A stretch of DNA of 49,494 bases from an uncultured Bacteroidales bacterium (GCA_903913285.1 CAIWKO010000046.1:1-49494), one strand, 5' to 3'. Counted from the first letter of the stretch, positions 35,173 to 44,683 are shown. Numbers and translations: made by a program. Notes: generated by a model not told the origin, from the letters alone.

Positions 35173-37002
35173 TTATTGAATGATCATTTTGGTGTTTGCT
35201 TTCGAACTTCCTGCATCAATCTCAACCATATAAATGCCTTTCTGTATATTACTCAGATCTATATCCTGCGAAACCTTTCCGCTGATAGAAACAAAAGTTT
35301 GGTTATAAACTTCTTTCCCGATCATGTCATTTATGCGAACCTGCACTGCGTTTTGAATATCTGTATTGAAGTTTAAATGAAATACACCGTTATTAGGGTT
35401 CGGCATAAGTTGTATTCCGTTAATTGCAGAGTTTTCGGCAATACCAGAACCATAGGTTACATAAATGGTATCGGATGAAGTTGAGCACCCAAAAGAATTA
35501 GTAGCTATCAGAAAATAATTACCGGTTTGTGTAACATTATAAGTCATTCCGGTAGCAACAGAACCCAAAGAAGATCCTTCATAATACCATTGCAGATTAT
35601 AACCTGTTAAATTCGTATTAAGAGTATTACCAATAATCCAAACTCCCGGTTTCGGCGGGTTATCAATAAAAGTTATTTTCTTGGCATTGGAGTTTGTCCG
35701 GCATCCGAATGAATTGGATACTTCAACATAATAGTTACCGGTTGTTTTAGCATAATAAATCGAGGTATCAGCATTGTTAATTGCATTGGTATCGCTATAC
35801 CATTGATAGATATCACCGTTGGTTGCCGTTACAGAAAGCATAACGGAATCCAATTTACAGACCGAATCATTGGGTGATATTGCTAAGGCGCTAACTACAG
35901 GCGATTGATATACTCTAATAGTATCCACATCATCAAAATTCAAAACAGGATGTGTAACTGTATAGGTAACTACAACATTTCCTGAAGTCAGTGTATAGGT
36001 TCCAATAGTATATCCCGGAAAGGTAAAATCTCCGCAATGATCGTCACTTCCAGCTAAACCACCGTCGCTGTCCCATGTTTGGATAGAATAAGTTGCATTC
36101 GTCAATTGTATCGCAGTAAACGAAAATGTTACAGGCGCTGAAGTATTACTAATATAGGGAGCTGTATAAAGCGTAGTTCCACCCAATAATAAAACAAAAT
36201 AATAATCCGGATCGCTAAAAGGATAATCATTGCAATCGGGTGCCGCATTAATAGTGAAACCTGAGAAATAATAAGGTAAGGTATCAATTTGTGTATGCAG
36301 AGTAACAACATAATCGCCCGGGTTGGTGTAGGTTTGAGCAGTAGGTGTTTCTAAATTACTCATATTTCCGTTTCCAAAATTCCAGGTATAATGATAATTT
36401 GGATTACCGTTACTGTGCCTGTTTGCTGTAAAAGTTGTAGTCAGTGGAGCGCATCCATATGCATTTGCGATTGTAAAGCCACTGTTTGAAGCTACAGCCG
36501 GATGAATAGTGATAGGTAATTGAAACGATGAGTTTGATGTTTGAGATAATCCACCTAAACTGGTGACATTAACATGCGCCAGAACAAATACTGTTATGGT
36601 GTATGTTCCCGACATAATAGGTGTACCGCATATCTTGGCACAACCATGTTCTGTTGTAGGAGGATTGCTGGTAGGATAATAGCTGTTCGACGGTGCAGCA
36701 CTGGTTTGAAAACTCAACCCATAAGGCAAACCCGAAACACTCAACACATCAAGTTGAGTCAGGTCAACATTATATCCGCTTCCGGCATCGTTAAAATTGC
36801 TTGGCAAATAAAAAGAAATATCCTGATCATAAGGCTGCATGGCAACGCCATCGGGCATCACAGAAGGACAAATGGTTGGTTGTGCCGGAGTTGATGTACA
36901 TCCCACATTGATTGTACATCCCGGACATTGTGCGTTAACATTGCCCGAATAAGTTAGAAACAAAAATGTTACAATAAATAACGCTGAATAGATTTTTTTC
37001 AT
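35173..37002 (-). CDS. Secreted PKD-domain protein with T9SS sorting domain
   Basis: The 609 residues begin with a signal peptide (about 1-24, ending GNVNAQ) and a Cys-rich start (CPGCTINVGC). A putative-Ig-like section follows, then a PKD domain near residues 175-250 (GCAPLTTTFTA, YTWNFGNGN, YTNPGDYVVTL). Two Ig-like repeats with SNSFGC and NSFGCST motifs come next. The last 75 residues (IQLMPNPNNGVFHLNF to KANTKMIIQ) are a type A T9SS sorting domain. The protein is secreted or surface-attached. No catalytic domain is visible, so an adhesive or structural role is likely. It is transcribed alone and is bounded by a terminator and by a 21-nt repeat block. Confidence 0.92.
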   Translation of the reverse strand: MKKIYSALFIVTFLFLTYSGNVNAQCPGCTINVGCTSTPAQPTICPSVMPDGVAMQPYDQDISFYLPSNFNDAGSGYNVDLTQLDVLSVSGLPYGLSFQTSAAPSNSYYPTSNPPTTEHGCAKICGTPIMSGTYTITVFVLAHVNVTSLGGLSQTSNSSFQLPITIHPAVASNSGFTIANAYGCAPLTTTFTANRHSNGNPNYHYTWNFGNGNMSNLETPTAQTYTNPGDYVVTLHTQIDTLPYYFSGFTINAAPDCNDYPFSDPDYYFVLLLGGTTLYTAPYISNTSAPVTFSFTAIQLTNATYSIQTWDSDGGLAGSDDHCGDFTFPGYTIGTYTLTSGNVVVTYTVTHPVLNFDDVDTIRVYQSPVVSALAISPNDSVCKLDSVMLSVTATNGDIYQWYSDTNAINNADTSIYYAKTTGNYYVEVSNSFGCRTNSNAKKITFIDNPPKPGVWIIGNTLNTNLTGYNLQWYYEGSSLGSVATGMTYNVTQTGNYFLIATNSFGCSTSSDTIYVTYGSGIAENSAINGIQLMPNPNNGVFHLNFNTDIQNAVQVRINDMIGKEVYNQTFVSISGKVSQDIDLSNIQKGIYMVEIDAGSSKANTKMIIQ

Positions 37003-37150
37003 TTTAGAAGATTTAATTTGATTGTAAAAATAGAAAAAAACACCATGAACCCGGTAATGTATTTGTTAAGAAAAGTTAATTATGTTTCTTTTAGGTTTGT
37101 AAAATATTATTAATAAATCTATTGAATGTTTTCACTGTCGACTTTAATCT

Positions 37151-37241
37151 AATAGTTTTGGACAAATGTGGTTCAATTTTGTAATTCGGAAGTGCAATTC
37201 TGTAATTCGGAAGTGCAATTTTGGACTTCGGAGGTTCAATT
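37151..37241. repeat. Short 21-nt tandem array
   Basis: Four units of exactly 21 bases, two of which read TTCAATTTTGTAATTCGGAA-G and TGCAATTCTGTAATTCGGAA-G, followed by TGCAATTTTGGACTTCGGAG-G and a partial fifth. The first unit (37151) is diverged. It fills most of the gap between uvrB and the T9SS gene and has the same period as the long array at 17.9-18.5 kb, with a different sequence. Confidence 0.8.
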
Positions 37242-37255
37242 ATAAGCTATTATTT

Positions 37256-39280
37256 TTAGTTCTTTTCTTTCAGCAATTTATCCAACTCATACATTTCATC
37301 GCGCAGGCGGGCAGCTTCCATAAAATCGAGTGCTTTCACGGCTTTTTCCATTTGCGATTTCACCTGCGATATGTTCTTTTGAAGCTGTGCCTTGTTCATA
37401 TACTGCACCACAGGGTCGGCGGCAACATTAATGCGATCGCTTTCAACATAAGGTTTCTGCTCGCTATGTCGCGAAGCTGCACCTGCCGATTGTCCCAAAA
37501 CAGAATCGGTAGATTTTATGATCTGCGTGGGTGTGATATTATTGGCGAGATTGTATTTTATCTGCTTATCGCGACGGCGGTCGGTTACGTCGATGGTGCG
37601 CTGCATCGATTCGGTCATTTTATCGGCATACATAATAACCTTGCTGTTGATGTTGCGGGCAGCGCGGCCTGCAGTTTGGGTGAGTGCGCGTTCGGAACGC
37701 AAAAAACCTTCCTTATCGGCATCCAGTATTGCCACCAGCGAAACTTCAGGCAAATCCAATCCTTCGCGTAACAAATTTACTCCTACCACCACATCAATAT
37801 CGCCCATGCGCAATTCGCGCAATATATCCACACGTTCCAAGGTATCAACCTCCGAATGGATATACTTGCATTTGATTCCGAGTTTCATCATGTATTTGGT
37901 GAGTTCCTCAGCCATTTTCTTAGTAAGAGTAGTAACCAAAACCCGTTCTTTTTGCTTGGTCCGCAAATCAATTTCATTCAACAAATCATCAATCTGATTC
38001 AGGCTGGGTTTCACTTCAATCTCCGGCTCAAGCAATCCCGTGGGGCGCAGCAACTGTTCTACCACCACCCCTTCACATTGTTGCAATTCATAATCGGCAG
38101 GTGTGGCGCTTACATAAATCACTTTGTTCAGCATGCCTTCAAACTCGTCGAACTTCAACGGACGGTTATCCATGGCCGAAGGCAAACGAAAACCATATTC
38201 AACAAGAGTTTGCTTGCGCGAACGGTCGCCGCCGTACATGGCCCGTATTTGAGGCACGGTGGCATGGCTTTCGTCGATAACCATCAAATAATCATCCGGA
38301 AAACAATCGAGCAAACAAAACGGTCGCCCGCCCGGTTTGCGTCCGTCAAAATAGCGCGAATAATTTTCAATTCCCGAGCAATACCCTAACTCGCGCATCA
38401 TCTCCAAATCGTACGAAACACGGTCTTCGATGCGTTTTGCTTCCAGATTCTTGCCCATTTCTTTATAATAGGCCACGTGTTGTATCATATCGGAATGGAT
38501 ATCGGCTATGGCTTTTTTCATTTTATCCTGCGATGTGATGAACAAATTGGCAGGATAGATAGAAATGGAATCGAGTTTTTCGAGAAATCTGCCGTTCACC
38601 GGTTCAAAGGTTTCAATACTTTCAATTTCCTCGCCAAAAAAGCAAACACGTATGCAGATATCAGCATAAGCGGGAAAAATATCAATAGTATCGCCACGCA
38701 CGCGGAAATTTCCTCTGGCGAAAGTTACATCATTACGCGAATACAATATATTGACCAATGCCTGCAAAAACATCTTTATCACCACAGCGTTGCCAACACT
38801 TATATGGATCACGCTGTTGGCAAAATCTTCGGGATTGCCGATACCATAAATACACGAAACCGACGAAACCACAATAACATCCCTCCTGCCCGACAACAAC
38901 GACGAAGTGGCACTCAGTCGCAGCTTTTCAATTTCCTCATTTATCGACAGGTCTTTCTCAATATAAGTATTGGTAACAGGCAAATAAGCTTCGGGCTGAT
39001 AATAATCGTAGTATGAAATAAAATATTCGACAGCATTTTTCGGAAAGAACTGCTTGAACTCTCCATACAACTGTGCAGCCAATGTTTTGTTATGGCTCAG
39101 CACCAGAGTTGGCAATTGAAGCCTTTGAATAACATTGGCTATGGTAAACGTCTTTCCCGAACCTGTAACACCCAGCAATATCTGCGATTGATCGCCCCGT
39201 TCAATCCCCTCGCAAAGCTGGGTAATAGCTTCGGGTTGGTCGCCGGTTGGGAAATATTCCGATGTAAGTTCAAGTTTCAT
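37256..39280 (-). CDS. uvrB: UvrABC excinuclease subunit B
   Basis: UvrB verifies DNA damage and loads UvrC in nucleotide excision repair. The 674 residues have Walker A GVTGSGKT (37-44), the beta-hairpin region YYDYYQPEAYLP, the SSVSCIYGIGNPEDF motif, DESH in MVIDESHATVPQIR, YVSATP, and DADKEGFLRSERALTQTAGR. The C-terminal UVR domain (QMEKAVKALDFMEAARLRDE) binds UvrC. All are intact. The start lies 3 bases after the EEP gene's stop, and the gene closes the mutL operon, so mismatch and excision repair genes share a transcript here. Several long plus-strand frames inside it are shadows. Confidence 0.97.
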   Translation of the reverse strand: MKLELTSEYFPTGDQPEAITQLCEGIERGDQSQILLGVTGSGKTFTIANVIQRLQLPTLVLSHNKTLAAQLYGEFKQFFPKNAVEYFISYYDYYQPEAYLPVTNTYIEKDLSINEEIEKLRLSATSSLLSGRRDVIVVSSVSCIYGIGNPEDFANSVIHISVGNAVVIKMFLQALVNILYSRNDVTFARGNFRVRGDTIDIFPAYADICIRVCFFGEEIESIETFEPVNGRFLEKLDSISIYPANLFITSQDKMKKAIADIHSDMIQHVAYYKEMGKNLEAKRIEDRVSYDLEMMRELGYCSGIENYSRYFDGRKPGGRPFCLLDCFPDDYLMVIDESHATVPQIRAMYGGDRSRKQTLVEYGFRLPSAMDNRPLKFDEFEGMLNKVIYVSATPADYELQQCEGVVVEQLLRPTGLLEPEIEVKPSLNQIDDLLNEIDLRTKQKERVLVTTLTKKMAEELTKYMMKLGIKCKYIHSEVDTLERVDILRELRMGDIDVVVGVNLLREGLDLPEVSLVAILDADKEGFLRSERALTQTAGRAARNINSKVIMYADKMTESMQRTIDVTDRRRDKQIKYNLANNITPTQIIKSTDSVLGQSAGAASRHSEQKPYVESDRINVAADPVVQYMNKAQLQKNISQVKSQMEKAVKALDFMEAARLRDEMYELDKLLKEKN

Positions 39281-39283
39281 GCG

Positions 39284-40417
39284 CTATTTACTTTTCTTTT
39301 TCACAAGACATTCGATGGGATAATGATCAGAATTATCAGAAGGAATGCATACGAAATTGGCAGAAGTTAATGCATTCGACAGAAAAATATAATCGATCCG
39401 GAACGAAGGAAAAATCTCTGTATAAGTGTTCCCCATCCCACTACCCGATTCGGTGAAAGCATCTTTCAAAATATCCGTTAAGCTATGGTATGCATACGAA
39501 ACAGGCGTGTCGTTTAAATCTGAACAAAATATAACAGAATAAGGCGACTTTTCAACATGTTTTGCCACAATGTCAGCCTGAATAGCGCGTTTCTCGTAAC
39601 CAATTTTCATCAGACGCAATATCCTCATCGACTTATTTTTTAGATCTTCTTCATTTTTTGGTTGAGTAGATGCAATATTCTCGGCAAATTCGTAATCTGC
39701 ATAATTGAAATGTATGGATTCGAAATGGGCATTATAAATCCGAATCGTATCTTTTCCAACCAGAATATCAGTATAAATACACAGGTTGGTGGTTGCATTG
39801 GGAAAATTGATTCGTCCTTTATGTACAATCGGAAACGAAGTAAATGTGGCGATCCCGAATTGATTAATGCCGCGCGAAACCACCGTGTATTCGGCATGTA
39901 CATTTTTAGCTTTCTGAAAGGTTACGATTGTATCAAGTGTTTTAAATTTTCCGCTCAGATCATTCACAAACTCTTGAAAACAGATGATATCAGCCGATTC
40001 CTTCTGGATAAATTTATAGATTTTATTTCTCTTTTCGTAATTCGGTTCCCAATTCTTTTTGTAATTATACAAGTCGAAATTCCTGACGTTATATGACAAA
40101 ACTTTAAAATAGGCATCCTTTGGGTCAAGATTTTTTGGTGAATGAAACTGCATGAAAGTCATCAGATGAGTATAGCCTAAAAGCAATGTCAGTATGGAAA
40201 ACAGCGTGAACTTTACGCGAACAAACAGCCAGAAAACAATAAATAAAATGTTAGCCGCAAGCAAATAGGGATAAGCCAAACCTGCAAAAGCAGGCAACCA
40301 CAAATGTGCAGGGCTAATATAACAGCAAACATAGGCAAATAAAAGTGCCAGGATCATAAGAAAATTGATCCCCAGAATAAACTTCAACCAAAAACTTGTT
40401 TTCTTTGTACTCTTCAA
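39284..40417 (-). CDS. Membrane-anchored EEP-family hydrolase
   Basis: Three membrane segments occupy the first 95 residues (about 12-32, 40-60 and 66-88), followed by an endonuclease/exonuclease/phosphatase domain with the active site probably outside the membrane. Catalytic motifs are in place: VLSYNVRNFD, ICFQEFVND (metal-binding Glu), YNAHFESIHF, FCSDLNDTPVSYAY and SDHYPIECLV at the end. Such membrane-bound EEP proteins could be nucleases or phospholipid phosphodiesterases; the substrate is not known. It follows the first rhomboid gene by 37 bases and precedes uvrB by 3, so translational coupling to uvrB is likely. Confidence 0.88.
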   Translation of the reverse strand: MKSTKKTSFWLKFILGINFLMILALLFAYVCCYISPAHLWLPAFAGLAYPYLLAANILFIVFWLFVRVKFTLFSILTLLLGYTHLMTFMQFHSPKNLDPKDAYFKVLSYNVRNFDLYNYKKNWEPNYEKRNKIYKFIQKESADIICFQEFVNDLSGKFKTLDTIVTFQKAKNVHAEYTVVSRGINQFGIATFTSFPIVHKGRINFPNATTNLCIYTDILVGKDTIRIYNAHFESIHFNYADYEFAENIASTQPKNEEDLKNKSMRILRLMKIGYEKRAIQADIVAKHVEKSPYSVIFCSDLNDTPVSYAYHSLTDILKDAFTESGSGMGNTYTEIFPSFRIDYIFLSNALTSANFVCIPSDNSDHYPIECLVKKKSK

Positions 40418-40454
40418 CTTGTTACTTGTTACCTATTACTTATTACCTGTTACC

Positions 40455-41417
40455 TCACTTCTTGCTTTCCTTAAACAACAACTCCTTATCCTCCTTGCTC
40501 AAACTCTCATAGCCCGATTTTTTAATTTTGTCGAGTATGCTGTCGATTTTCTGCTGATGCAGTTTCTTATTGTAATAATACTGGTCGTCTGTTACGGGTT
40601 TTTTTGGTGAATAAGTTGCTTTCATTTTAGGTTTGCGTTTAAACAATTTTTTTAAGGGATTAAAAAGTTGCTTGGTAACTAAACCTTTTTTCAATGCCAA
40701 AATGTAAACCAGTCCAAAAAAAGCCCCGCCCAAATGGGATAAATGTCCGCCTGAATTATCTTGTTCTTTAATACTCAATAAATCCATGATAACAAATGCA
40801 ACAGCTATCCACTTAAATTTTATTTGACCAATTAAAAACAGCCGAACTTTATAATCAGGTATGTAAGCTGCTATTGCAACAACTATTGCCAATACCGAAG
40901 CCGAAGCTCCCATAGCAGTTGATACAGGAACAACCGTTTCAAAAGCTGGAAAATAATTATATGCAGCAATATAAAAAGCTGCTCCTGTCAAACCACCAAA
41001 GATGTATGTGATCAACAACTTCTTACTTCCCAAATATTCATTAAAGATCACACCACCAAAATACAGCATCAGCATATTAAAGAATAGATGCCAAAGGTTT
41101 TCGTGCAAAAACATATAGGTAAAAACGGACCACGGTCGTTGCAGTAAAAGCTCAATATTAGATGGAACTGCAAGCCAATAACCTAAAATTGTAGGTCCTG
41201 AATCACCAAAATGATGTTGGTTTATTTTAAATAAAACACAATATAAACTGAATAAACTGATTATAAGAAATACCGCAATATTGATGATTATCAATATTGA
41301 CAACATCGATTTACCTGTAAAAAAACGTTTTATCCCATCCAATGGCGAAGGAGGCCGCTGTCCGTAATTTGAATTAGGATTATTAAAGTTGAAATTTCTG
41401 AAGTTATTGTTGTCCAT
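40455..41417 (-). CDS. Rhomboid intramembrane serine protease (1)
   Basis: The 320-residue protein is a six-helix rhomboid with Ser172 in MGASASVLA, His228 in SHLGGAFFG, and the TM2 motif RPWSVFTYMFLHENLWHLFF. It should cleave membrane proteins within the bilayer. A cytoplasmic C-terminal tail of about 80 residues (KPVTDDQYYYNKK, then KIKKSGYESLSKEDKELLF) is typical of Bacteroidota forms and resembles a small helical DUF. Its start overlaps the end of the second rhomboid gene by 14 bases, so the two are translationally coupled. The substrates are unknown. Confidence 0.92.
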   Translation of the reverse strand: MDNNNFRNFNFNNPNSNYGQRPPSPLDGIKRFFTGKSMLSILIIINIAVFLIISLFSLYCVLFKINQHHFGDSGPTILGYWLAVPSNIELLLQRPWSVFTYMFLHENLWHLFFNMLMLYFGGVIFNEYLGSKKLLITYIFGGLTGAAFYIAAYNYFPAFETVVPVSTAMGASASVLAIVVAIAAYIPDYKVRLFLIGQIKFKWIAVAFVIMDLLSIKEQDNSGGHLSHLGGAFFGLVYILALKKGLVTKQLFNPLKKLFKRKPKMKATYSPKKPVTDDQYYYNKKLHQQKIDSILDKIKKSGYESLSKEDKELLFKESKK

Positions 41418-42258
41418 AAAAATTGTTCCTTTTGGCTTTTTGCTGCCATATTTTTATCAAAACAAAACCAAACAACATTCCGCCCAAATGTGCAAAATGT
41501 GCCACATTGTCACCCTCACTACCTGCAATTCCAGAGCCCAGTTCCAACAAACCATATCCCAATACCACCCATTTTGCTTTCACAGGTATGGCAAAATAAA
41601 GATATATCAGCGAATTGGGGAACATCATACCAAATGCCAACAAAATTCCAAACACTGCACCCGAAGCTCCAATAACAACCGGGGCATTCAACAGATCAAC
41701 CTGATATTGGGCGACAAAATTATTAGCAAGGCTTAATGCTTTCGGCATATCAGTGTTTACAACCGAGTTATACTGTGCAATAAAATGTTTCAATGGTTCG
41801 TACGAACCATCTATTTTGCCCGAATTCAACAAAGCGCTCAATTGTTCATGACTCGGATGACTCATGTATAAATTTATAGCTTCCATGGCCGGGCGCAACT
41901 CAAAATAAATAACAACGTACTGAATTATTGCTGCTCCTATACCGGTTACTAAAAAGTAAATAATGAACCGTTTCGGCCCCCAAACGTTTTCCAACACATA
42001 GCCAAACATCCACAATGCAAACATATTGAATAAAATGTGAGTGAAGTTTGCATGCATGAACATATATGTGATGATCTGGTAAAATCTGAATTTTTCAGCC
42101 CCGAAATAATGTAAGCCCAGCACATCCGTCAGATCAATATGAAAAGCCTGCCCTATGCCATAAGTTGCAAGAAAAAAAAGTCCGTTGATTATCAAAAGGT
42201 TTTTAACTACCGGAGGTAGAAGTCTGAATCCGCTTGGTCGGTATTGTTCGTAAGCCAT
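41404..42258 (-). CDS. Rhomboid intramembrane serine protease (2)
   Basis: This second rhomboid (284 residues) has Ser199 in VIGASGAVFG and His257 in AHFAHLGGMLFG, with the TM2 stretch ITYMFMHANFTHILFNMF. It differs from the neighbour in lacking a cytoplasmic tail and in carrying an insertion of some 70 residues (about 121-190) between membrane segments, which faces one side of the membrane and may select substrates. The gene starts 71 bases after mutL and overlaps the next rhomboid by 14 bases. The pair looks like an old duplication with divergence in the loops. Confidence 0.92.
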   Translation of the reverse strand: MAYEQYRPSGFRLLPPVVKNLLIINGLFFLATYGIGQAFHIDLTDVLGLHYFGAEKFRFYQIITYMFMHANFTHILFNMFALWMFGYVLENVWGPKRFIIYFLVTGIGAAIIQYVVIYFELRPAMEAINLYMSHPSHEQLSALLNSGKIDGSYEPLKHFIAQYNSVVNTDMPKALSLANNFVAQYQVDLLNAPVVIGASGAVFGILLAFGMMFPNSLIYLYFAIPVKAKWVVLGYGLLELGSGIAGSEGDNVAHFAHLGGMLFGFVLIKIWQQKAKRNNFYGQQ

Positions 42259-42329
42259 TATTTGTTTTTTGATTATTGATTTAATTTCAACAAGAGGCCA
42301 AAAGCCACAAGCTGTTACTCATTATTATC

Positions 42330-44159
42330 TTATTTAAATCTCTTTTCAATCTCATCCATTGCCATCACAAACATCACTTTGCGTCCCGATGGCGAGGTTT
42401 CAGGCATTGCACACGAAAATAATTCGCCTGCCAACGATTGCATTTCTTCGGCCGATAAAGCTCTCGAAAATTTCTGTGCCATATTTTTTGCCAGCGAGCG
42501 TGCCAGATTCATTTTCTTATCAAGCCTTGTATCCAGTTGATTCTTCTTAAAACTTTCCAGCAAATGTTCTATCAGGTCTTTGGCATCCTGATTCTCGGCA
42601 TCCGTGGGCAAGCCGTTCACCACAAAGGTATTCTGTCCGAAAGGTTCAACTTCTATACCAAGCAACCTGATATCTTTCAATATATCATTGATAAGTTCGG
42701 CATCCGAAGGGTTTAACACGATGGTTTGCGGAAACAACAAACGCTGACTCAAGGGATGATTGTTTTCTATGCTTTTCATCAACTTTTCGTAGCCTATCCG
42801 TTCGCGGGCATTGGCAATATCTATAAACATCAATCCCGATTTAACGGGTGTGATCATATATTTTTTACTGAACATAAAGAACGAAGCACACAATGTTTCC
42901 TCAGGCAATTCCGGTACAAGCTTTTCAATGCGGTTCGCACTGATATCCGCTTCGGGCAATTCTGCTTCCAGATTATAAAGCTTTTCCCAGTTCTGCAGGT
43001 TCTTGTCTTTTGGCGGTGTGTAGGCTCCGCTTCCCTGATTGCCCGTAGAACTATTAAAAGGATTGTAATCGGGATTGATCTTAACCGTTGGTATTTTTAT
43101 CTGACGGTTTTCATCCATATTGGTAAAATCAAAGGCCCCGTCGACATCAAAATCAATACTGGGTGTGATGCTGAACGAACCGAATGATTTGCGAATGGCA
43201 GCTTTCATGATGCCATATAAGGTCTTTTCGTCCTGAAACTTTACTTCGGTCTTGGTAGGATGTATATTCACATCGAGCTTCGCCGGATCGACCGTCATAT
43301 AAATAAAATACGAGGGAAAGGTATGCTCAGGAATCAACTCCGCATAAGCTTTGTCAATGGCATGATGCAAATACGGATGTTTGATAAAGCGGTTGTTCAC
43401 AAAAAAATACTGCTCGCCCCGTGTTTTGCGCGCGAATTCAGGTTTGCCGATAAATCCCGCTATATTCACCACAGTGGTTTTTTCATCTACCGGAATAAGT
43501 CTTTCGCCGTAGCTGGCGCCGAAAATGCTGTTGATACGCTGACGCAAAGTGGATCTATCCAAACGGGTAACCAGTTTGTTGTTGTTATAGAACGAAAAAC
43601 TGATGTCGGGATACACCAACGCAACGCGATTAAATTCTTCAATAATATAGCTGGTTTCGGTAGCTTCGGCTTTCAAAAAATTGCGTCGGGCGGGTACATT
43701 AAAAAACAAGTTCTTTACGGATATCGAAGTGCCTTTCTGCGCGCTGCATGAAGTTTGTTGTTTCACATCCGAACCTTCTATCACGATGAGTGTGGCCAGT
43801 TCGTCTTCTTCGCGCCGGGTTTTCATTTCAAGTTGTGCTATAGCGGCAATAGATGCAAGTGCTTCGCCGCGAAAACCAAACGTAGAAATGCTAAACAGAT
43901 CGTGCGCATCTTTTATTTTAGAAGTGGCGTGGCGTTCAAAACATAAGCGTGCATCGGTTTCCGACATTCCCGCACCGTCGTCAACCACTTGTATGAGGGT
44001 TTTGCCAGCATCCTTTATGATAAGTTGGATGTCGGCGGCTCCCGCGTCAATTGCATTTTCCAATAACTCCTTAACAGCCGAAGCGGGCCTTTGAATCACT
44101 TCGCCGGCAGCTATCTGGTTGGCAACATTATCGGGCAACAATTTTATGATATCGGGCAT
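42330..44159 (-). CDS. mutL: DNA mismatch repair protein MutL
   Basis: The 609-residue protein has an intact GHKL ATPase half: VIQRPASAVKELLENAIDAG, VDDGAGM, RHATSKI and STFGFRGEALASI. The C-terminal half begins after a Pro/Asn-rich linker near residue 390. At the place where endonuclease MutLs have DQHA-X2-E, this one reads FIDIANARERIGYE, so the His is missing. The C-terminal Cys/His tail motif is also replaced, by CAMPETSPSGRK, as I recall for other Bacteroidota. The start at 44159 (MPDIIKLLPD) matches the family; an earlier ATG at 44228 adds 23 residues overlapping the promoter. It leads an operon with rhomboid, EEP and uvrB genes. Confidence 0.95.
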   Translation of the reverse strand: MPDIIKLLPDNVANQIAAGEVIQRPASAVKELLENAIDAGAADIQLIIKDAGKTLIQVVDDGAGMSETDARLCFERHATSKIKDAHDLFSISTFGFRGEALASIAAIAQLEMKTRREEDELATLIVIEGSDVKQQTSCSAQKGTSISVKNLFFNVPARRNFLKAEATETSYIIEEFNRVALVYPDISFSFYNNNKLVTRLDRSTLRQRINSIFGASYGERLIPVDEKTTVVNIAGFIGKPEFARKTRGEQYFFVNNRFIKHPYLHHAIDKAYAELIPEHTFPSYFIYMTVDPAKLDVNIHPTKTEVKFQDEKTLYGIMKAAIRKSFGSFSITPSIDFDVDGAFDFTNMDENRQIKIPTVKINPDYNPFNSSTGNQGSGAYTPPKDKNLQNWEKLYNLEAELPEADISANRIEKLVPELPEETLCASFFMFSKKYMITPVKSGLMFIDIANARERIGYEKLMKSIENNHPLSQRLLFPQTIVLNPSDAELINDILKDIRLLGIEVEPFGQNTFVVNGLPTDAENQDAKDLIEHLLESFKKNQLDTRLDKKMNLARSLAKNMAQKFSRALSAEEMQSLAGELFSCAMPETSPSGRKVMFVMAMDEIEKRFK

Positions 44160-44177
44160 AGAGAATGAAATAACTTG

Positions 44178-44185
44178 CAAAGTTA
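44178..44185 (-). promoter_or_regulatory. -7 promoter box for mutL
   Basis: On the minus strand this reads TAACTTTG, matching TANNTTTG, 18 bases before the mutL ATG at 44159. It supports the shorter start. The -33 region shows only CTTAG at a 20-base distance. Confidence 0.6.
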
Positions 44186-44280
44186 GGGATTTATTTTGTT
44201 TTGGGCTAAGTTTCTTACGCCCCAACACAGCTTTGCTTTGCTATAATTGCTTAACAACAATTATCTATTAATTATTTTGG

Positions 44281-44372
44281 GCGCGTCCCGCCTCATCGGC
44301 GGGTCGGGCTGTCCGCTCATAGTCCTCGCTTCGCTGTGGGCTATCCACTTCCATCCCTCGCGCTTTGGCAAA
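44281..44372 (-). repeat. Dispersed palindromic repeat, family A copy 2
   Basis: On the minus strand this reads GGGATGGAAGTGGATAGCCC, then CACAGCGAAGCGAGGACT, then ATGAGCGGACAGCCCG, the same order as at 18592-18688 on the plus strand. A CCCGCC/GGCGGG hairpin (44287-44303) lies at one end. It sits just upstream of mutL and encodes nothing. Confidence 0.75.
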
Positions 44373-44522
44373 CAGCCTTCTATAGTCACACAGAGCAGTC
44401 GTTCCAAACGAAATTCAAATTATACAACAAAATATTTGAACGGCTTGTCGAAGTGGGACACAGCCATTATCTTTTTCTAGAATATCATCGAACGGCATGT
44501 TGTCTATCCCGCACCGCAGGTC

Positions 44523-44583
44523 GGGAGGTTGAACAAAATCATTCAAATCATTTCACTCAGCTTAATCAACAGTTCAGACAATT
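44523..44583 (+). repeat. Direct repeat family B, copy 1
   Basis: GGGAGGTTGAACAAAATCA followed by a similar 40-base stretch ending TTCAGACAATTT recurs at 44665-44727 with few changes. The two copies flank a 76-base block of GC-rich hairpins. Confidence 0.8.
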
Positions 44584-44587
44584 TCTC

Positions 44588-44683
44588 CCAGCCCCATCGG
44601 GGCGACATATTGGTAGCCAGGGGCAACGCCCCTGGTAATATATCACACCACCTCCCAACCCCGTTAGGAGGTTGAACAAAATC
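44588..44683. repeat. Hairpin block between family B repeats
   Basis: Three inverted repeats follow each other: GCCCC-AT-CGGGGC (44591-44603), CCAGGGGC with GCCCCTGG (44617-44635, an 8-bp perfect stem), and CCTCC with GGAGG (about 44651-44672, overlapping the second B copy). This combination is, from general knowledge, common in intergenic DNA of Bacteroidota. The whole 44229-44708 gap holds only repeat families A and B and a stretch (44376-44515) in which I see no gene. Confidence 0.75.

Noticed and set aside
37166-38389. Several plus-strand frames across uvrB
   Set aside because: All are antisense to uvrB motifs that are intact on the minus strand.
44247-44638. Plus-strand frames of 77 and 100 residues
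   Set aside because: They run through dispersed repeats A and B. The middle part (44376-44515) gives a peptide with some protein-like look, but too short and without a start to call even a pseudogene.
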